Below, in pieces: positions 27,563 through 37,904 of a stretch of 64,000 nt of DNA. How positions within the stretch are numbered: the stretch's first letter is position 1; the number at the start of each line of letters is the position of its first letter. The stretch lies in the NCBI GenBank assembly GCA_002796325.1, contig PCXA01000001.1:186001-250000 (forward strand), read 5' to 3'. Position numbers and translations under genes: made by a program. The notes under the pieces were generated by a model. The model searched no databases. It was not told where the DNA came from and saw nothing but the letters and a program-made list of their open reading frames with translations. Source of the DNA: Deltaproteobacteria bacterium CG11_big_fil_rev_8_21_14_0_20_47_16. Its GTDB lineage: Bacteria; UBA10199; GCA-002796325; 1-14-0-20-47-16.

Positions 27563-27946
27563 TTTGATGAAGTGGTAAGCGTTGGGCATCAGTTCTGTAA
27601 TATTCTCATAGTGCTTCACATCCCCCTTTAAATTTCCTGTGATAATTTCAGCATCGGGTGCAAATTCGAGTATGAATTGTCGACACGCGCCACAGGGGGG
27701 AGTTGGTCTGGGGTAATCCGCAATAACGGCTATACGCTTGAATTTTCGAAATCCTTGAGAAAGTGCGGAAATAATCGCACTCCGTTCGGCGCATGATGAA
27801 AGGACCGGGATTCCGCTTTCTACATTGGCCCCATACACAATGGTGCCATCATCAATTTCAAGTGCACAGCCCACTGAAAAGCCGGATAATGGGGAAATTG
27901 CATTTGTTCTGGCCTTCAAAGCCTCTTTTAATAGTTGATGCGCCAT
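27560..27946 (-). CDS. cdd: Cytidine deaminase
   Basis: A 128-residue homotetrameric-type deaminase converting cytidine and deoxycytidine to uridine forms. Zinc motif CAERSA (C-A-E) and PCGACRQ (PCxxC), with SGFSVGCAL and GANVES at the substrate site. I chose ATG 27946 (MAHQLLKEALKAR), the usual family start; an in-frame ATG at 27982 is possible, and the frame reaching back to 28117 would overlap the divergent mltD gene. No strong ribosome site for either. Confidence 0.9.
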   Translation of the reverse strand: MAHQLLKEALKARTNAISPLSGFSVGCALEIDDGTIVYGANVESGIPVLSSCAERSAIISALSQGFRKFKRIAVIADYPRPTPPCGACRQFILEFAPDAEIITGNLKGDVKHYENITELMPNAYHFIK

Positions 27947-28009
27947 GGCACAGTCGCTATACTGAAATTTAAGAATTGTCATCAATTTCAAGCGATTTCG
28001 AGGTGAGTG

Positions 28010-29908
28010 ATGTGGAAAAAATGGGCTATTTTGGCCCTCGTTCCAATGGCGGTTACGGCGTGTAGCGGCTCCAATTATGCGGGAAAAGGTAGTCATCACC
28101 GATACGACCGCAATCACGCGCCCCAGTCGGATATCCCCCTAGTTGTTAATGATCGTGTTACAGCGTGGGTGGATTATTTTTCAGGCCCCGGCAAAGAGCG
28201 GTTTGGCCGCTACATGCAGCGTTCGGGTCGTTATGAGCCGATGATTCGCCAGATAATGAAGTCCTACGGCATGCCCCAAGACCTCATGTATTTGGCCATG
28301 ATCGAAAGTGGCTTTTCCAGCAAAGCGCGTTCTCACGCATCAGCTGTGGGTGTGTGGCAATTCATACGTAGCACAGGAAATCGGTATGGCTTGGACCAAG
28401 ATATGTGGATTGAAGAGCGTCAAGATGCTGAAAAGGAAACGCATGCAGCAGCACAATATTTGAAGGATTTGTATAGCGAGTTCAATGATTGGTATTTGGC
28501 AATGGCGGCATATAACGCTGGCGAAGGAACCGTGCGACGTGCAATTGCCAAATACGGAAGTAAAGATTTCTGGGTTTTGTCAGATCCTCGAAAAAAGGCA
28601 TTTCGTGCAGAGACACGTGATTATGTCCCCAAATTTATTGCCGCTGCAATCATTGGTAAAAATCCAGAGCGTTTTGGCTTTCATCAAGTCAAAAAGGATA
28701 ATGCTTTGAATTTCGAATTGGTCACTGTTGATACCCATGTTGATGTCGATGTAATCGCTAAGTGCGCTGGCACCGACGTGGAGACAGTTGATATTTTGAA
28801 TAGTGAGTTGCGCGTAGGGACGGCACCACCCCGTTATAAAGTGCGTATCCCACCCGGTAGTGCGAAGAAGTTTCATGCCAATTTGTCAAAAATTGATCCG
28901 AAAGATCGCGTGCGCAGCGTTGCAAGTTTAGAAAGTCACACAGTGAAAAAGGGTGAGACGTTGAGTCGAATTGCCCGACGCTATGGTGTAAAGTCTCGAT
29001 CAATCTTGAGCGCCAACCGTCTGAAAAGTGCGAGGAATATTAAGCGCGGTATGGTGATTAGTATTCCGGTGAATAACTCCAAATCAAATCTTCTTGCCAA
29101 TAATGCCACAAGCAACTTGGGTAATAATAAGAAGCTGCCAACAGTGTTTTTTGAAGAACCAATATCATCCAAATCCCAGCGCTACCATCGCCAATCTACC
29201 AAAACACTCAAACAGATTGCTGAGAAACCTGATGAGTCCATTGTAAGCGTGACAACCGCGGTTGCAGATACTTCTGTGGGGAGCGGGTATGTGGTCTCTG
29301 TGGGCGATTCCTGGAATTCCATCTCTCAAAATTTGGGAATTGAGACGGTAGAGTTAAAGCGTCTTAATCCTGAAGCTGCTGAATCTGGTTTGTATGTAGG
29401 GGATGTGCTAAAAATATCAGTAGATGCTGGTTCTGAAAAGCAAGTTGCTGACAATACCGATGTAATAGAAGCTGTGGCTGAAACTGTAGTGGTGAGCGAT
29501 ATATCAACATCTACTCATAAACGTGCGCCCACGGTATACCGAGTAAAGCGTGGTGATTCCTTGGGAAAAATTGCCAACCGGTATGGAGTGAGTGTGAGTA
29601 ATATTCGTGAGTGGAACGGGCTTGCTAAGGGTGTCTCAATCCGTCCAGGTCAAAAATTGAGAGTTTCTCCATTAAGTTCCACGCGCTCAGCTATTGGACG
29701 GACATCTCCCGGTAAAGTAGCGCCTCAAGCCAAGTCAATCGCTTCAACCAAAAAGGAAAAGGTCGTTACCTATAAGGTAAAGCCGGGTGACAACCTGTGG
29801 ACCATCGGCAAACGCCACAACATGAGTGCCAGTCAGATCAGGCAACTTTCACAGGCCAACAAAAAACTCCGTCCTGGAGATGTCTTGACCCTCCGCACTG
29901 GTAGTTGA
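28010..29908 (+). CDS. mltD: Membrane-bound lytic murein transglycosylase D with LysM repeats
   Basis: A 632-residue lipoprotein (lipobox VTAC, Cys18). The SLT domain lies at about 85-210 with catalytic Glu in MIESGFSSKARSHASAVGVWQF and the AYNAGEGTVRRAI block. Four clear LysM repeats follow, each beginning Y/H-x-V-x-x-G-(D/E)-(S/T/N) at roughly residues 307, 428, 508 and 590, with a degenerate fifth-like segment after the SLT domain. It cleaves glycan strands to 1,6-anhydro-MurNAc ends in the periplasm. ATG 28010 follows GAGGTG; the adjoining GTG 28007 is in frame but poorly placed. Confidence 0.92.
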   Translation: MWKKWAILALVPMAVTACSGSNYAGKGSHHRYDRNHAPQSDIPLVVNDRVTAWVDYFSGPGKERFGRYMQRSGRYEPMIRQIMKSYGMPQDLMYLAMIESGFSSKARSHASAVGVWQFIRSTGNRYGLDQDMWIEERQDAEKETHAAAQYLKDLYSEFNDWYLAMAAYNAGEGTVRRAIAKYGSKDFWVLSDPRKKAFRAETRDYVPKFIAAAIIGKNPERFGFHQVKKDNALNFELVTVDTHVDVDVIAKCAGTDVETVDILNSELRVGTAPPRYKVRIPPGSAKKFHANLSKIDPKDRVRSVASLESHTVKKGETLSRIARRYGVKSRSILSANRLKSARNIKRGMVISIPVNNSKSNLLANNATSNLGNNKKLPTVFFEEPISSKSQRYHRQSTKTLKQIAEKPDESIVSVTTAVADTSVGSGYVVSVGDSWNSISQNLGIETVELKRLNPEAAESGLYVGDVLKISVDAGSEKQVADNTDVIEAVAETVVVSDISTSTHKRAPTVYRVKRGDSLGKIANRYGVSVSNIREWNGLAKGVSIRPGQKLRVSPLSSTRSAIGRTSPGKVAPQAKSIASTKKEKVVTYKVKPGDNLWTIGKRHNMSASQIRQLSQANKKLRPGDVLTLRTGS

Positions 29909-29978
29909 AGCTTCTTGCTAGACGCTCCTTAAATCGTGTGTTAGCGGCTGTTCTATACCAAAATTGGAGGAGGCCGCT

Positions 29979-31958
<1,980 letters not shown>

Positions 31959-32001
31959 AAACCTTTCCCCAGAAGAGAAGGTTGAGTGCTTTCATAGTGT
32001 T

Positions 32002-33150
32002 TTAGAAAGTCTTCATTAAGAATGCGATAATGAATCCCATATAGTTGGCAACCGCATATCCCATAATTCCCATAAGAACGCCTGGAATAACAAGCTGCGG
32101 CCAATTATTGGCCTCGGCCAAGGCTGCAGCTGTTGCTGGGCCGCCAATTGCCGCCTGTGAGGCAGTGAGCAGTTTGGGAAGATTGGCCTTCATCATCTTG
32201 CCCACACCCAAAACAATGATGCCGTGGATTACTACAACTGTTGTGACGTATACAAAAACCCGCGGTCCATAATTGATGACTTCTTGTATTGATGAAATGG
32301 CACCCATTGCGAAGAAGAAGTAGTTAAAGATGAGTGTACCCAAGAGGTAGGATACCTTGAAGTTTCGTCTAAATGGGGTTTGTGCTACGAGCAGCGAAAG
32401 CGTGGTGACCCAGATGATTTTTGTATTCCAGCTGACAAAGCCTTGGGCCTTTAAGGCATTGCCAATCATCTGGCTGACAACCAAAATTACACCAGCGGTT
32501 GCAAGTGAGTAAAAAAGGCTTGGTAAGAATTCACGACTGGTAAATGGTTTGCTCTGTTCTTTGGGGGCCTCAGCCACTTCCATTGGCGCAACATTGGAAA
32601 AGAATCGACCTAAGCCTACTGGACCCGATAAACAGATGAGCATCCAAATTGCGGTTACAATATTATCTGCGGCAAATGTGGATGAGAAGAGTTCTTTAGT
32701 GACTTCCAAAGAGGTTCCAACTGCCACCGCATTTTCACCACCACCCGTGTATGAAGCAGTTAATTGCCCTGCGAGCTTCCAGGACTCTTCGCCAATGAGC
32801 GATCCAAATGCCAGGTGGGCTATCACAGCGCCAATGATTGTTGCGATGCAACACAAGAAAAAATAGCCGACACATTGGCGATCCAATGTCTTGAGATCCT
32901 TAATATCAAGTCGTAAAAGAAGTAGTGAAATTGAAATCGGAATGCCAATACTCATCGTGCCATCGTAGACGGAAGACTCAAATGGAATGATATGAAGATT
33001 GCTTAAGATAAGCCCGATAGTGATTAGAATGATAACATTGCCAATTCGGCGCGCCCATCGAAAGCGACTTTCTAGCCAGTATGAAAAAGCAATTCCAATG
33101 GTTGCAATTGTGAGAACAACAATTGGATCAATTGTTAAGGATGACATCAT
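32002..33150 (-). CDS. DUF819 family integral membrane protein
   Basis: A 382-residue protein with about ten membrane segments, of the DUF819 (YjcL-like) family. Typical features are TASYTGGGENAVAVG and a later NLPKLLTASQAAIGGPATAAALAEA repeat of the same type, suggesting an inverted-repeat transporter fold with two discontinuous glycine-rich helices. The substrate is not known for the family. GGAGG stands before the MM start. It is convergent with acs and followed upstream on the same strand by an unknown secreted protein. Confidence 0.85.
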   Translation of the reverse strand: MMSSLTIDPIVVLTIATIGIAFSYWLESRFRWARRIGNVIILITIGLILSNLHIIPFESSVYDGTMSIGIPISISLLLLRLDIKDLKTLDRQCVGYFFLCCIATIIGAVIAHLAFGSLIGEESWKLAGQLTASYTGGGENAVAVGTSLEVTKELFSSTFAADNIVTAIWMLICLSGPVGLGRFFSNVAPMEVAEAPKEQSKPFTSREFLPSLFYSLATAGVILVVSQMIGNALKAQGFVSWNTKIIWVTTLSLLVAQTPFRRNFKVSYLLGTLIFNYFFFAMGAISSIQEVINYGPRVFVYVTTVVVIHGIIVLGVGKMMKANLPKLLTASQAAIGGPATAAALAEANNWPQLVIPGVLMGIMGYAVANYMGFIIAFLMKTF

Positions 33151-33165
33151 AAAGGCCTCCGAATA

Positions 33166-33858
33166 CTATTTTTTCTTTTTGGACGGACAAATCCAAAGTG
33201 GTTTTTTGGCCGTTGTCTGTTCCAGGAATGATCCCTTGTCGTTAATAAGGTAGGATTTTGCTAAAAGCTGATCACCGTCTTTAACATGGGCAATGGTGAA
33301 AAGTCGAATTTGGTAGCCACGATCTACTTTGGCAACGGTTGTCTCTGCTGCGTAGCGATCCAACCAAGTGCCTGGATCCATTTTGTCAGTACACCACCCG
33401 TTGTTCAGTGTGGGATAGGGTGCTGCAAACAATGGAAAATCATTTGTTAATATGAGTGCCATGCCAAGGGCTGTTTTGGCGTCTTCAATTGTGCCAAATA
33501 CTGTGCGCATCTCTTCTGGTGTTTTGATTACCAATGGTTTTCCATTGATGATTGCAATATACCAGATTCCGGGGCCCTCACCCTGTTCAACGGATGGTTT
33601 GGCACCCACAGCGCGTGTGCACTTTGCCATTGGGATGCGTGGCTTCATGCATTCGGTTCCTGGTTCAGTGAAGCTTAAAGTGCCATCGCATAATGCGGCG
33701 AACTTCTTATTGTCGCTACAGTCTGGATTTGCACAGATAAATGGCAGAACAGATGTGCATTTAAGTGCGGTATCCATTTCAGCTGTTACAGTTTTTGGTA
33801 GAAGGGTGACGAAAAGCATGGCTGCAATCGTCAAACTGATATAAAAGAGTGTTTTCAT
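33166..33858 (-). CDS. Secreted cysteine-containing protein of unknown function
   Basis: A 230-residue protein with a signal peptide (MKTLFYISLTIAAMLFVTLLPKTVTA). I start it at ATG 33858; the longer frame up to 34233 would cover the aldo/keto reductase start and has no signal-peptide logic. The mature part carries eight or so cysteines (CTSVLPFICANPDCSDNKKFAALC... TECMKPRIPMAKCTR... NNGWCTDK... LWICPS), likely disulfide-bonded, and ends in a lysine run. No family recognised. It reads toward the DUF819 gene (15-base gap), so the two may be co-expressed. Confidence 0.7.
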   Translation of the reverse strand: MKTLFYISLTIAAMLFVTLLPKTVTAEMDTALKCTSVLPFICANPDCSDNKKFAALCDGTLSFTEPGTECMKPRIPMAKCTRAVGAKPSVEQGEGPGIWYIAIINGKPLVIKTPEEMRTVFGTIEDAKTALGMALILTNDFPLFAAPYPTLNNGWCTDKMDPGTWLDRYAAETTVAKVDRGYQIRLFTIAHVKDGDQLLAKSYLINDKGSFLEQTTAKKPLWICPSKKKK

Positions 33859-33876
33859 GGGCGGCGTTATACACTT

Positions 33877-34998
33877 ATGGGGGTAGGGATGCAACCCGGA
33901 TATGCAACTCCAGATGGCACTCACGCTTGGCGCATGCATCATCAGTTGGTTGATGCGTCGCAGTGGCGTGATGTCTGTGGTCATACGATCAGTCCGGTTG
34001 GGTTGGGAACCTATCTGGGTTCGCCAGATGCAGCGACAGATACATTGTATGAACAAGCTGTTCTCAGTTTTCTGGGTAAGGGTGGTAATATTATCGATAG
34101 TGCTGTCAACTATCGTTGGCAGGCGAGTGAGCGTGCTGTTGGTCGCGCTCTTGCACGTGCGTTTGAAGCAGGTGTGCCACGCGAGTCCATATTCATTTCG
34201 ACAAAGGGTGGTTTTATCCCGGGAGATGCGCAAAGGCGGTTGGATTCCGATGCTTACGTTGCTGCAGAATTAGTTGAACAAGGTATTGTCACTGTTGAGG
34301 ATATTGTCGCGGGCTGCCACTGCATGACGCCGGCATACTTGCGACATCAAGTGGATGCCAGTCGCCACAATCTAGGACTAGAAACGCTGGATCTCTACTA
34401 TCTGCATAATCCTGAGACGCAGTTGGATGAAATTTCACACGCGAATTTTCAAACAAAACTTAGGATTGCATTTGAAGCTCTAGAAAGTTTTGTGAGTGAC
34501 GGAAAAATTCGTAGTTATGGTTGTGCCACATGGAATGGATTCCGTGTTGGACAGGCCGATAAATCACATATTGAAATTGAAGCCCTATTGGAAACAGCCC
34601 ATGCTGTGGCAGGTTCAGATCATCATTTTCGTGCCATTCAATTGCCATTCAATTTGGCAATGCCGGAAGCGTTTGTATCGCGCACGCAAGGGGTTGTGGG
34701 GCAGCGGACGTCTGCAATTCAGGCGGCAGAGCGTTTGGGTGTAACCGTTATGTGCAGTGCGCCACTTATGCAATCGCAGTTGTTGCGAAAGTTACCATCG
34801 CGTGTCGATAGCGCATTTCCAGGATATGAAACAGCCGCCGCACGTCTTTTGGCCTTTGTGATGAATGCGCCTGGTGTGACATCGGCAATGTGTGGCATGA
34901 AGTTGGGCGCGCATATCGACGGTAATTTAGAAGTCATGCGTCATCCTCATCTTGCGCCTGATGAATGGCTAGCTGCAATTCGTCGCCTTCAAAGTTAA
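33877..34998 (+). CDS. Aldo/keto reductase
   Basis: A 373-residue TIM-barrel NAD(P)H oxidoreductase. The SPVGLGTYLGS strand, Asp in NIIDSAVNY with Tyr nearby, Lys in FISTKGGF and His in DLYYLHNPE give the D-Y-K-H active site. The C-terminal cofactor loop (NAPGVTSAMCGMKLGAHIDGNLE) is typical. Substrate unknown. A second in-frame ATG at 33889 could be the true start. It starts 18 bases from the divergent secreted-protein start. Confidence 0.88.
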   Translation: MGVGMQPGYATPDGTHAWRMHHQLVDASQWRDVCGHTISPVGLGTYLGSPDAATDTLYEQAVLSFLGKGGNIIDSAVNYRWQASERAVGRALARAFEAGVPRESIFISTKGGFIPGDAQRRLDSDAYVAAELVEQGIVTVEDIVAGCHCMTPAYLRHQVDASRHNLGLETLDLYYLHNPETQLDEISHANFQTKLRIAFEALESFVSDGKIRSYGCATWNGFRVGQADKSHIEIEALLETAHAVAGSDHHFRAIQLPFNLAMPEAFVSRTQGVVGQRTSAIQAAERLGVTVMCSAPLMQSQLLRKLPSRVDSAFPGYETAAARLLAFVMNAPGVTSAMCGMKLGAHIDGNLEVMRHPHLAPDEWLAAIRRLQS

Positions 34999-35052
34999 CT
35001 ACTTTTGTGCACCCCGTACATTTCGCCTAGGGTTTATTCTCTTTAGAATTAA

Positions 35053-35856
35053 TTAGTTGCGGATTAGATAGACTACGACAACGATAAACGCGAAGAGTAA
35101 GCGGTATGCTACAAAGATGCGGTAAGAATATTTGCGCACATAAGCGAGCATGTATTTGATGCTCAAAAATCCCACTACAGCGGAAACCAAAATCCCTACA
35201 ATTTCAGCAGTGCCCACACCGGCTTGAATAAAGGGTTTTGCCTTAACCATGGTTGCACCAATCATAATCGGCATGGCCATTAAAAATGAAAAGCGTGCAG
35301 CAGCTTCGCGAGTAAGTCCTAAAAACAAACCAGCGCTAATCGTGCTGCCAGAGCGAGATACACCAGGTACAATTGCAAGCGCTTGTGAAAATCCAATGAT
35401 GATACTTTCCTTAAGTCCAATATGATCCATATCAATGCGGTGTTTTTGCATTTGATCGGCTGCCCAAAGTACCAGACCCATCACTGCCATGGTGCTTGCA
35501 ATGAGAAGTGGGCTACGAAAAATGGTTTCAGCTTGTTCTTCTAACAGTTTACCAATGATTGCACCCGGAACAGATGCAATGATGAGGTACCAGATCATTT
35601 TTTCCTCTTGTGTGTATTGCGCGCGCTTCTTTTTGAGAGATGTAAAAAAGGCGCCGATGAGAATAACCCAATCCTTCCAAAAATAGGCGATGATTGCTAA
35701 AAGAGTGCCTGCGTGCAAAGCCACGTCAAATGCGAGTCCTGGGTCGTTGAATTTTAAAAGCCATGGTGTAACAATTAAATGAGCTGAGCTTGAAATCGGT
35801 AAAAATTCGCCCAGGCCTTGAACGACTCCTAAAATAATTGCATGGATAAGTGTCAC
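35053..35856 (-). CDS. uppP: Undecaprenyl-diphosphatase (BacA type)
   Basis: A 267-residue membrane phosphatase that recycles undecaprenyl pyrophosphate for wall synthesis and gives bacitracin resistance. Signature segments are VQGLGEFLPISSSAHL (acidic-rich motif 1) and PGVSRSGSTISAGLFLGLTREAAARFSFLMAMP (the PGxSRSG motif 2). About eight membrane helices. Normal length. Divergent from the polyketide synthase gene. Confidence 0.95.
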   Translation of the reverse strand: MTLIHAIILGVVQGLGEFLPISSSAHLIVTPWLLKFNDPGLAFDVALHAGTLLAIIAYFWKDWVILIGAFFTSLKKKRAQYTQEEKMIWYLIIASVPGAIIGKLLEEQAETIFRSPLLIASTMAVMGLVLWAADQMQKHRIDMDHIGLKESIIIGFSQALAIVPGVSRSGSTISAGLFLGLTREAAARFSFLMAMPIMIGATMVKAKPFIQAGVGTAEIVGILVSAVVGFLSIKYMLAYVRKYSYRIFVAYRLLFAFIVVVVYLIRN

Positions 35857-35925
35857 GTTTCCCCCTGGTTGGTGCTGCTATAATTGCATTTGTCATCCAT
35901 AGCAAGATGCGTTAAGCGAGTGAAT

Positions 35926-36966
35926 ATGTTTATTGCGTCTGTTGCTACTGCAATATTTCCCTATACCTATGCCCAATCCGAAATATGTGATTGGTATTTA
36001 AAATATGCGCCTGCAGAAATTGACGCGACTTGGGTGCGTGGCATGTTTACCAGTACCCAAGTTAAGCAACGCAGCTTTGCCATCCCCTTGGAAGAAGTTG
36101 TAGCGTCAATGGGTTTTGGTGTGCGCAATAAGCGATTTCGTGAGTTGGCGCCAAAAATTATAACACCATTGATTCATCAAGCACTTCAAGATGCAGGCCT
36201 TTCCACGAAAGATGTGGGGGCACTTGCCGCCATTACAAGTAGTGGGTTTTTGACGCCATCACTGGATGCAGATATTATTAACGCCGCGGGTTTGCCCACA
36301 AATACGCGTCGCTTACCAATTGTGGGGTTGGGGTGTGCTGCAGGTGTGAGTGGGTTGGCGCATGCAACCGCATGGGCAAAGGGTTTGGATGTGGATGTTC
36401 TGGTCATGGTTGCTGCTGAATTCCAATCTCTGACCTATCTTCCAAGTGATGCGCGTAAAGTGAACGTGATTGGCGCTGCACTTTTCGCAGATGGCGCGGC
36501 GGTAGTCGTGTGTAAGCGAAATGCAACTAAGGGATGGCAGGTTGTAAGTTCCACCACTTATACAAAACCAGAAACAACCTATCTTATGGGTTGGGATATG
36601 ACCGCAGAGGGGTTTGGTTTGATTCTTTCAGAAGATGTTCCATCGTCTATTGCCAAAATGGCACCAAAGCCTCTTGCAGAGTTTTTGTCTCGTCATGATT
36701 TAACTCAGGAAAAGGTGGATCACTGGATTTTACATCCAGGTGGCCCAAAAATTTTAGAAGAGTTGGCAAAAGCAACTGGTCTAGATGGACCAGTGAATGA
36801 ATCTCTTCGCGGATTGGCCGCACATGGCAATATGAGCTCTTGCTCAGTTTTGGTGTCGCTGGCGCAATTTATTACACAGCCTGCAAAAAAGGACGAACAC
36901 ACCATGATGGTGTCGTTTGGTCCTGGTTTTTCAATGGAAATGTTACTTCTGAAGTATCGCGGCTAA
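35926..36966 (+). CDS. Type III polyketide synthase (chalcone synthase-like)
   Basis: A 346-residue thiolase-fold condensing enzyme. The catalytic triad is visible as Cys137 (GLGCAAGVSGL), His270 (WILHPGGPKIL) and Asn302 (GNMSS), matching type III PKS rather than KAS III by the HPGGPKIL and GNMSSCSVL blocks and the GFGPGFS-type end (SFGPGFSMEMLLL). Such enzymes extend acyl-CoA starters with malonyl-CoA to alkylresorcinols or pyrones. ATG 35926 is chosen over a TTG at 35884. No tailoring methyltransferase or oxidase is adjacent, so the product is not predictable. Its 3' end overlaps the convergent gene by 24 bases. Confidence 0.88.
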   Translation: MFIASVATAIFPYTYAQSEICDWYLKYAPAEIDATWVRGMFTSTQVKQRSFAIPLEEVVASMGFGVRNKRFRELAPKIITPLIHQALQDAGLSTKDVGALAAITSSGFLTPSLDADIINAAGLPTNTRRLPIVGLGCAAGVSGLAHATAWAKGLDVDVLVMVAAEFQSLTYLPSDARKVNVIGAALFADGAAVVVCKRNATKGWQVVSSTTYTKPETTYLMGWDMTAEGFGLILSEDVPSSIAKMAPKPLAEFLSRHDLTQEKVDHWILHPGGPKILEELAKATGLDGPVNESLRGLAAHGNMSSCSVLVSLAQFITQPAKKDEHTMMVSFGPGFSMEMLLLKYRG

Positions 36967-37275
36967 ATTCATACTAAATTGTGACTTGGGCATTACCGTT
37001 GTGCAGCCAGCACTTTTAGCAGCGGTAATCGTTGTGCTGTCCATGTGCGAGACAAACCCTATTGTGGGTATTTTATGGTTTACGCAATAGTGAATGGTTT
37101 CCAAAAAGTCGGGATGGCGTAAATCGATCAATACTTGTTTTATGGCACCACCATTTGAAGCTGTTTGGATGTCATGTAATGTCTTGGCGTGGCTGGCCTT
37201 AAGGCCGACTGCCTTGGCGGTGCCGTCCACTTTGCTCCAAAAAAAATAATCTTGTGTGAGTAGTATGGTGTGCAT
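36943..37275 (-). CDS. Receiver-domain-like protein
   Basis: A 110-residue protein with the alternating beta-alpha pattern of a CheY-like fold (HTILLTQDYFF..., VLIDLRHPDFLETI, IPTIGFVSHMD, AAKSAGCTTVMPKSQF). The Asp in LIDLRHP could be the phospho-acceptor and the K in MPKSQF matches the conserved lysine, but the N-terminal acidic pair is absent (LLTQD), so phosphorylation is doubtful. It is a stand-alone pseudo-receiver. It overlaps the polyketide synthase 3' end on the other strand by 24 bases. Confidence 0.6.
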   Translation of the reverse strand: MHTILLTQDYFFWSKVDGTAKAVGLKASHAKTLHDIQTASNGGAIKQVLIDLRHPDFLETIHYCVNHKIPTIGFVSHMDSTTITAAKSAGCTTVMPKSQFSMNLAAILQK

Positions 37276-37311
37276 CCAGCACCTGTACGCAAATATGATT
37301 TTAATTCATAT

Positions 37312-37349
37312 AAAAAAACGCCGGATGACTCTCTTCTATCATCCGGCGC
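37312..37349 (-). terminator. Rho-independent terminator of the hsp20 gene
   Basis: On the minus strand, CGCCGGATGA and TCATCCGGCG form a perfect 10-base stem with a 10-base loop, followed by seven T. It lies 29 bases after the Hsp20 stop. Confidence 0.9.
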
Positions 37350-37378
37350 TCCACGGTTGGGGAACAACAGGTTGTTAG

Positions 37379-37831
37379 TTAGTGGACTTCGATCGCTACT
37401 TCTTTTTCTTGGGCTTCAGGCAGTTTTGGAATCAAGAGTTCCAAAACGCCATTCTCCATTTTAGCATTAATTTTGTTGCTGTCTACGCCGCGGGGCAGTG
37501 TGAACTGCCGTGCAAACATTCCATAGCTGCGTTCAATGCGGTAATAATTGTCCTTCTTTTTCTCTTCCGAAAATTTCTTCTCCCCACGTAGAGTCAGCAC
37601 GTTGTCCTTCACACTAATTTTGACATCATCCTTTTTAAGTCCGGGTAATTCTGCATGGATGCGGAAGGACTCTTTGTCCTCTGCAACATCAATGGCTGGT
37701 GTCCATGTGGCGCACTCAGTTCCGGGTGCGCAGCATGTATCCTCTACATTTCCAAAAATTGTGGCCAATTCGTTGGCCAATCCCCAGGGTGTTGCCCAGC
37801 CGCGACCGGTATGACGTTGTAGTGTGCTCAT
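37379..37831 (-). CDS. Small heat shock protein, Hsp20/alpha-crystallin family
   Basis: A 150-residue ATP-independent holdase. The alpha-crystallin domain spans about 48-150 (PAIDVAEDKESFRIHAELPGLKKDDVKISVKDNVLTLRGEKK... to NGVLELLIPKL), with the closing I-x-I/L motif as LLIPK. The short N-terminal part includes CCAPGTEC with three cysteines, unusual for the family and possibly redox or metal linked. A heat-shock-type promoter and a strong terminator flank it, so it is monocistronic. AAGGAGG precedes the ATG. Confidence 0.93.
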   Translation of the reverse strand: MSTLQRHTGRGWATPWGLANELATIFGNVEDTCCAPGTECATWTPAIDVAEDKESFRIHAELPGLKKDDVKISVKDNVLTLRGEKKFSEEKKKDNYYRIERSYGMFARQFTLPRGVDSNKINAKMENGVLELLIPKLPEAQEKEVAIEVH

Positions 37832-37865
37832 AAATTCCTCCTTATGGATTAAGTTTCTAAACCTC

Positions 37866-37893
37866 GAGATAGGGATGAATTTTAAAGTGTCAA
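37866..37893 (-). promoter_or_regulatory. Sigma-32-like heat shock promoter
   Basis: Read on the minus strand, CTTGACA (37893-37887), a 13-base spacer and CCCTATCT (37873-37866) closely match the known sigma-32 consensus CTTGAAA-N13-17-CCCCATNT. It is 35 bases before the Hsp20 ATG, overlapping no other gene control. Confidence 0.65.
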
Positions 37894-37904
37894 GGGGGTA
37901 GGAA

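Noticed and set aside
31960-31983. Possible terminator after acs (AACCTT/AAGGTT)
   Set aside because: Stem is only six weak pairs with an 11-12-base loop and no T run.
33859-34233. N-terminal extension of the secreted protein at 33166-33858
   Set aside because: It would overlap the aldo/keto reductase gene, and the signal peptide at 33858 marks the real start.
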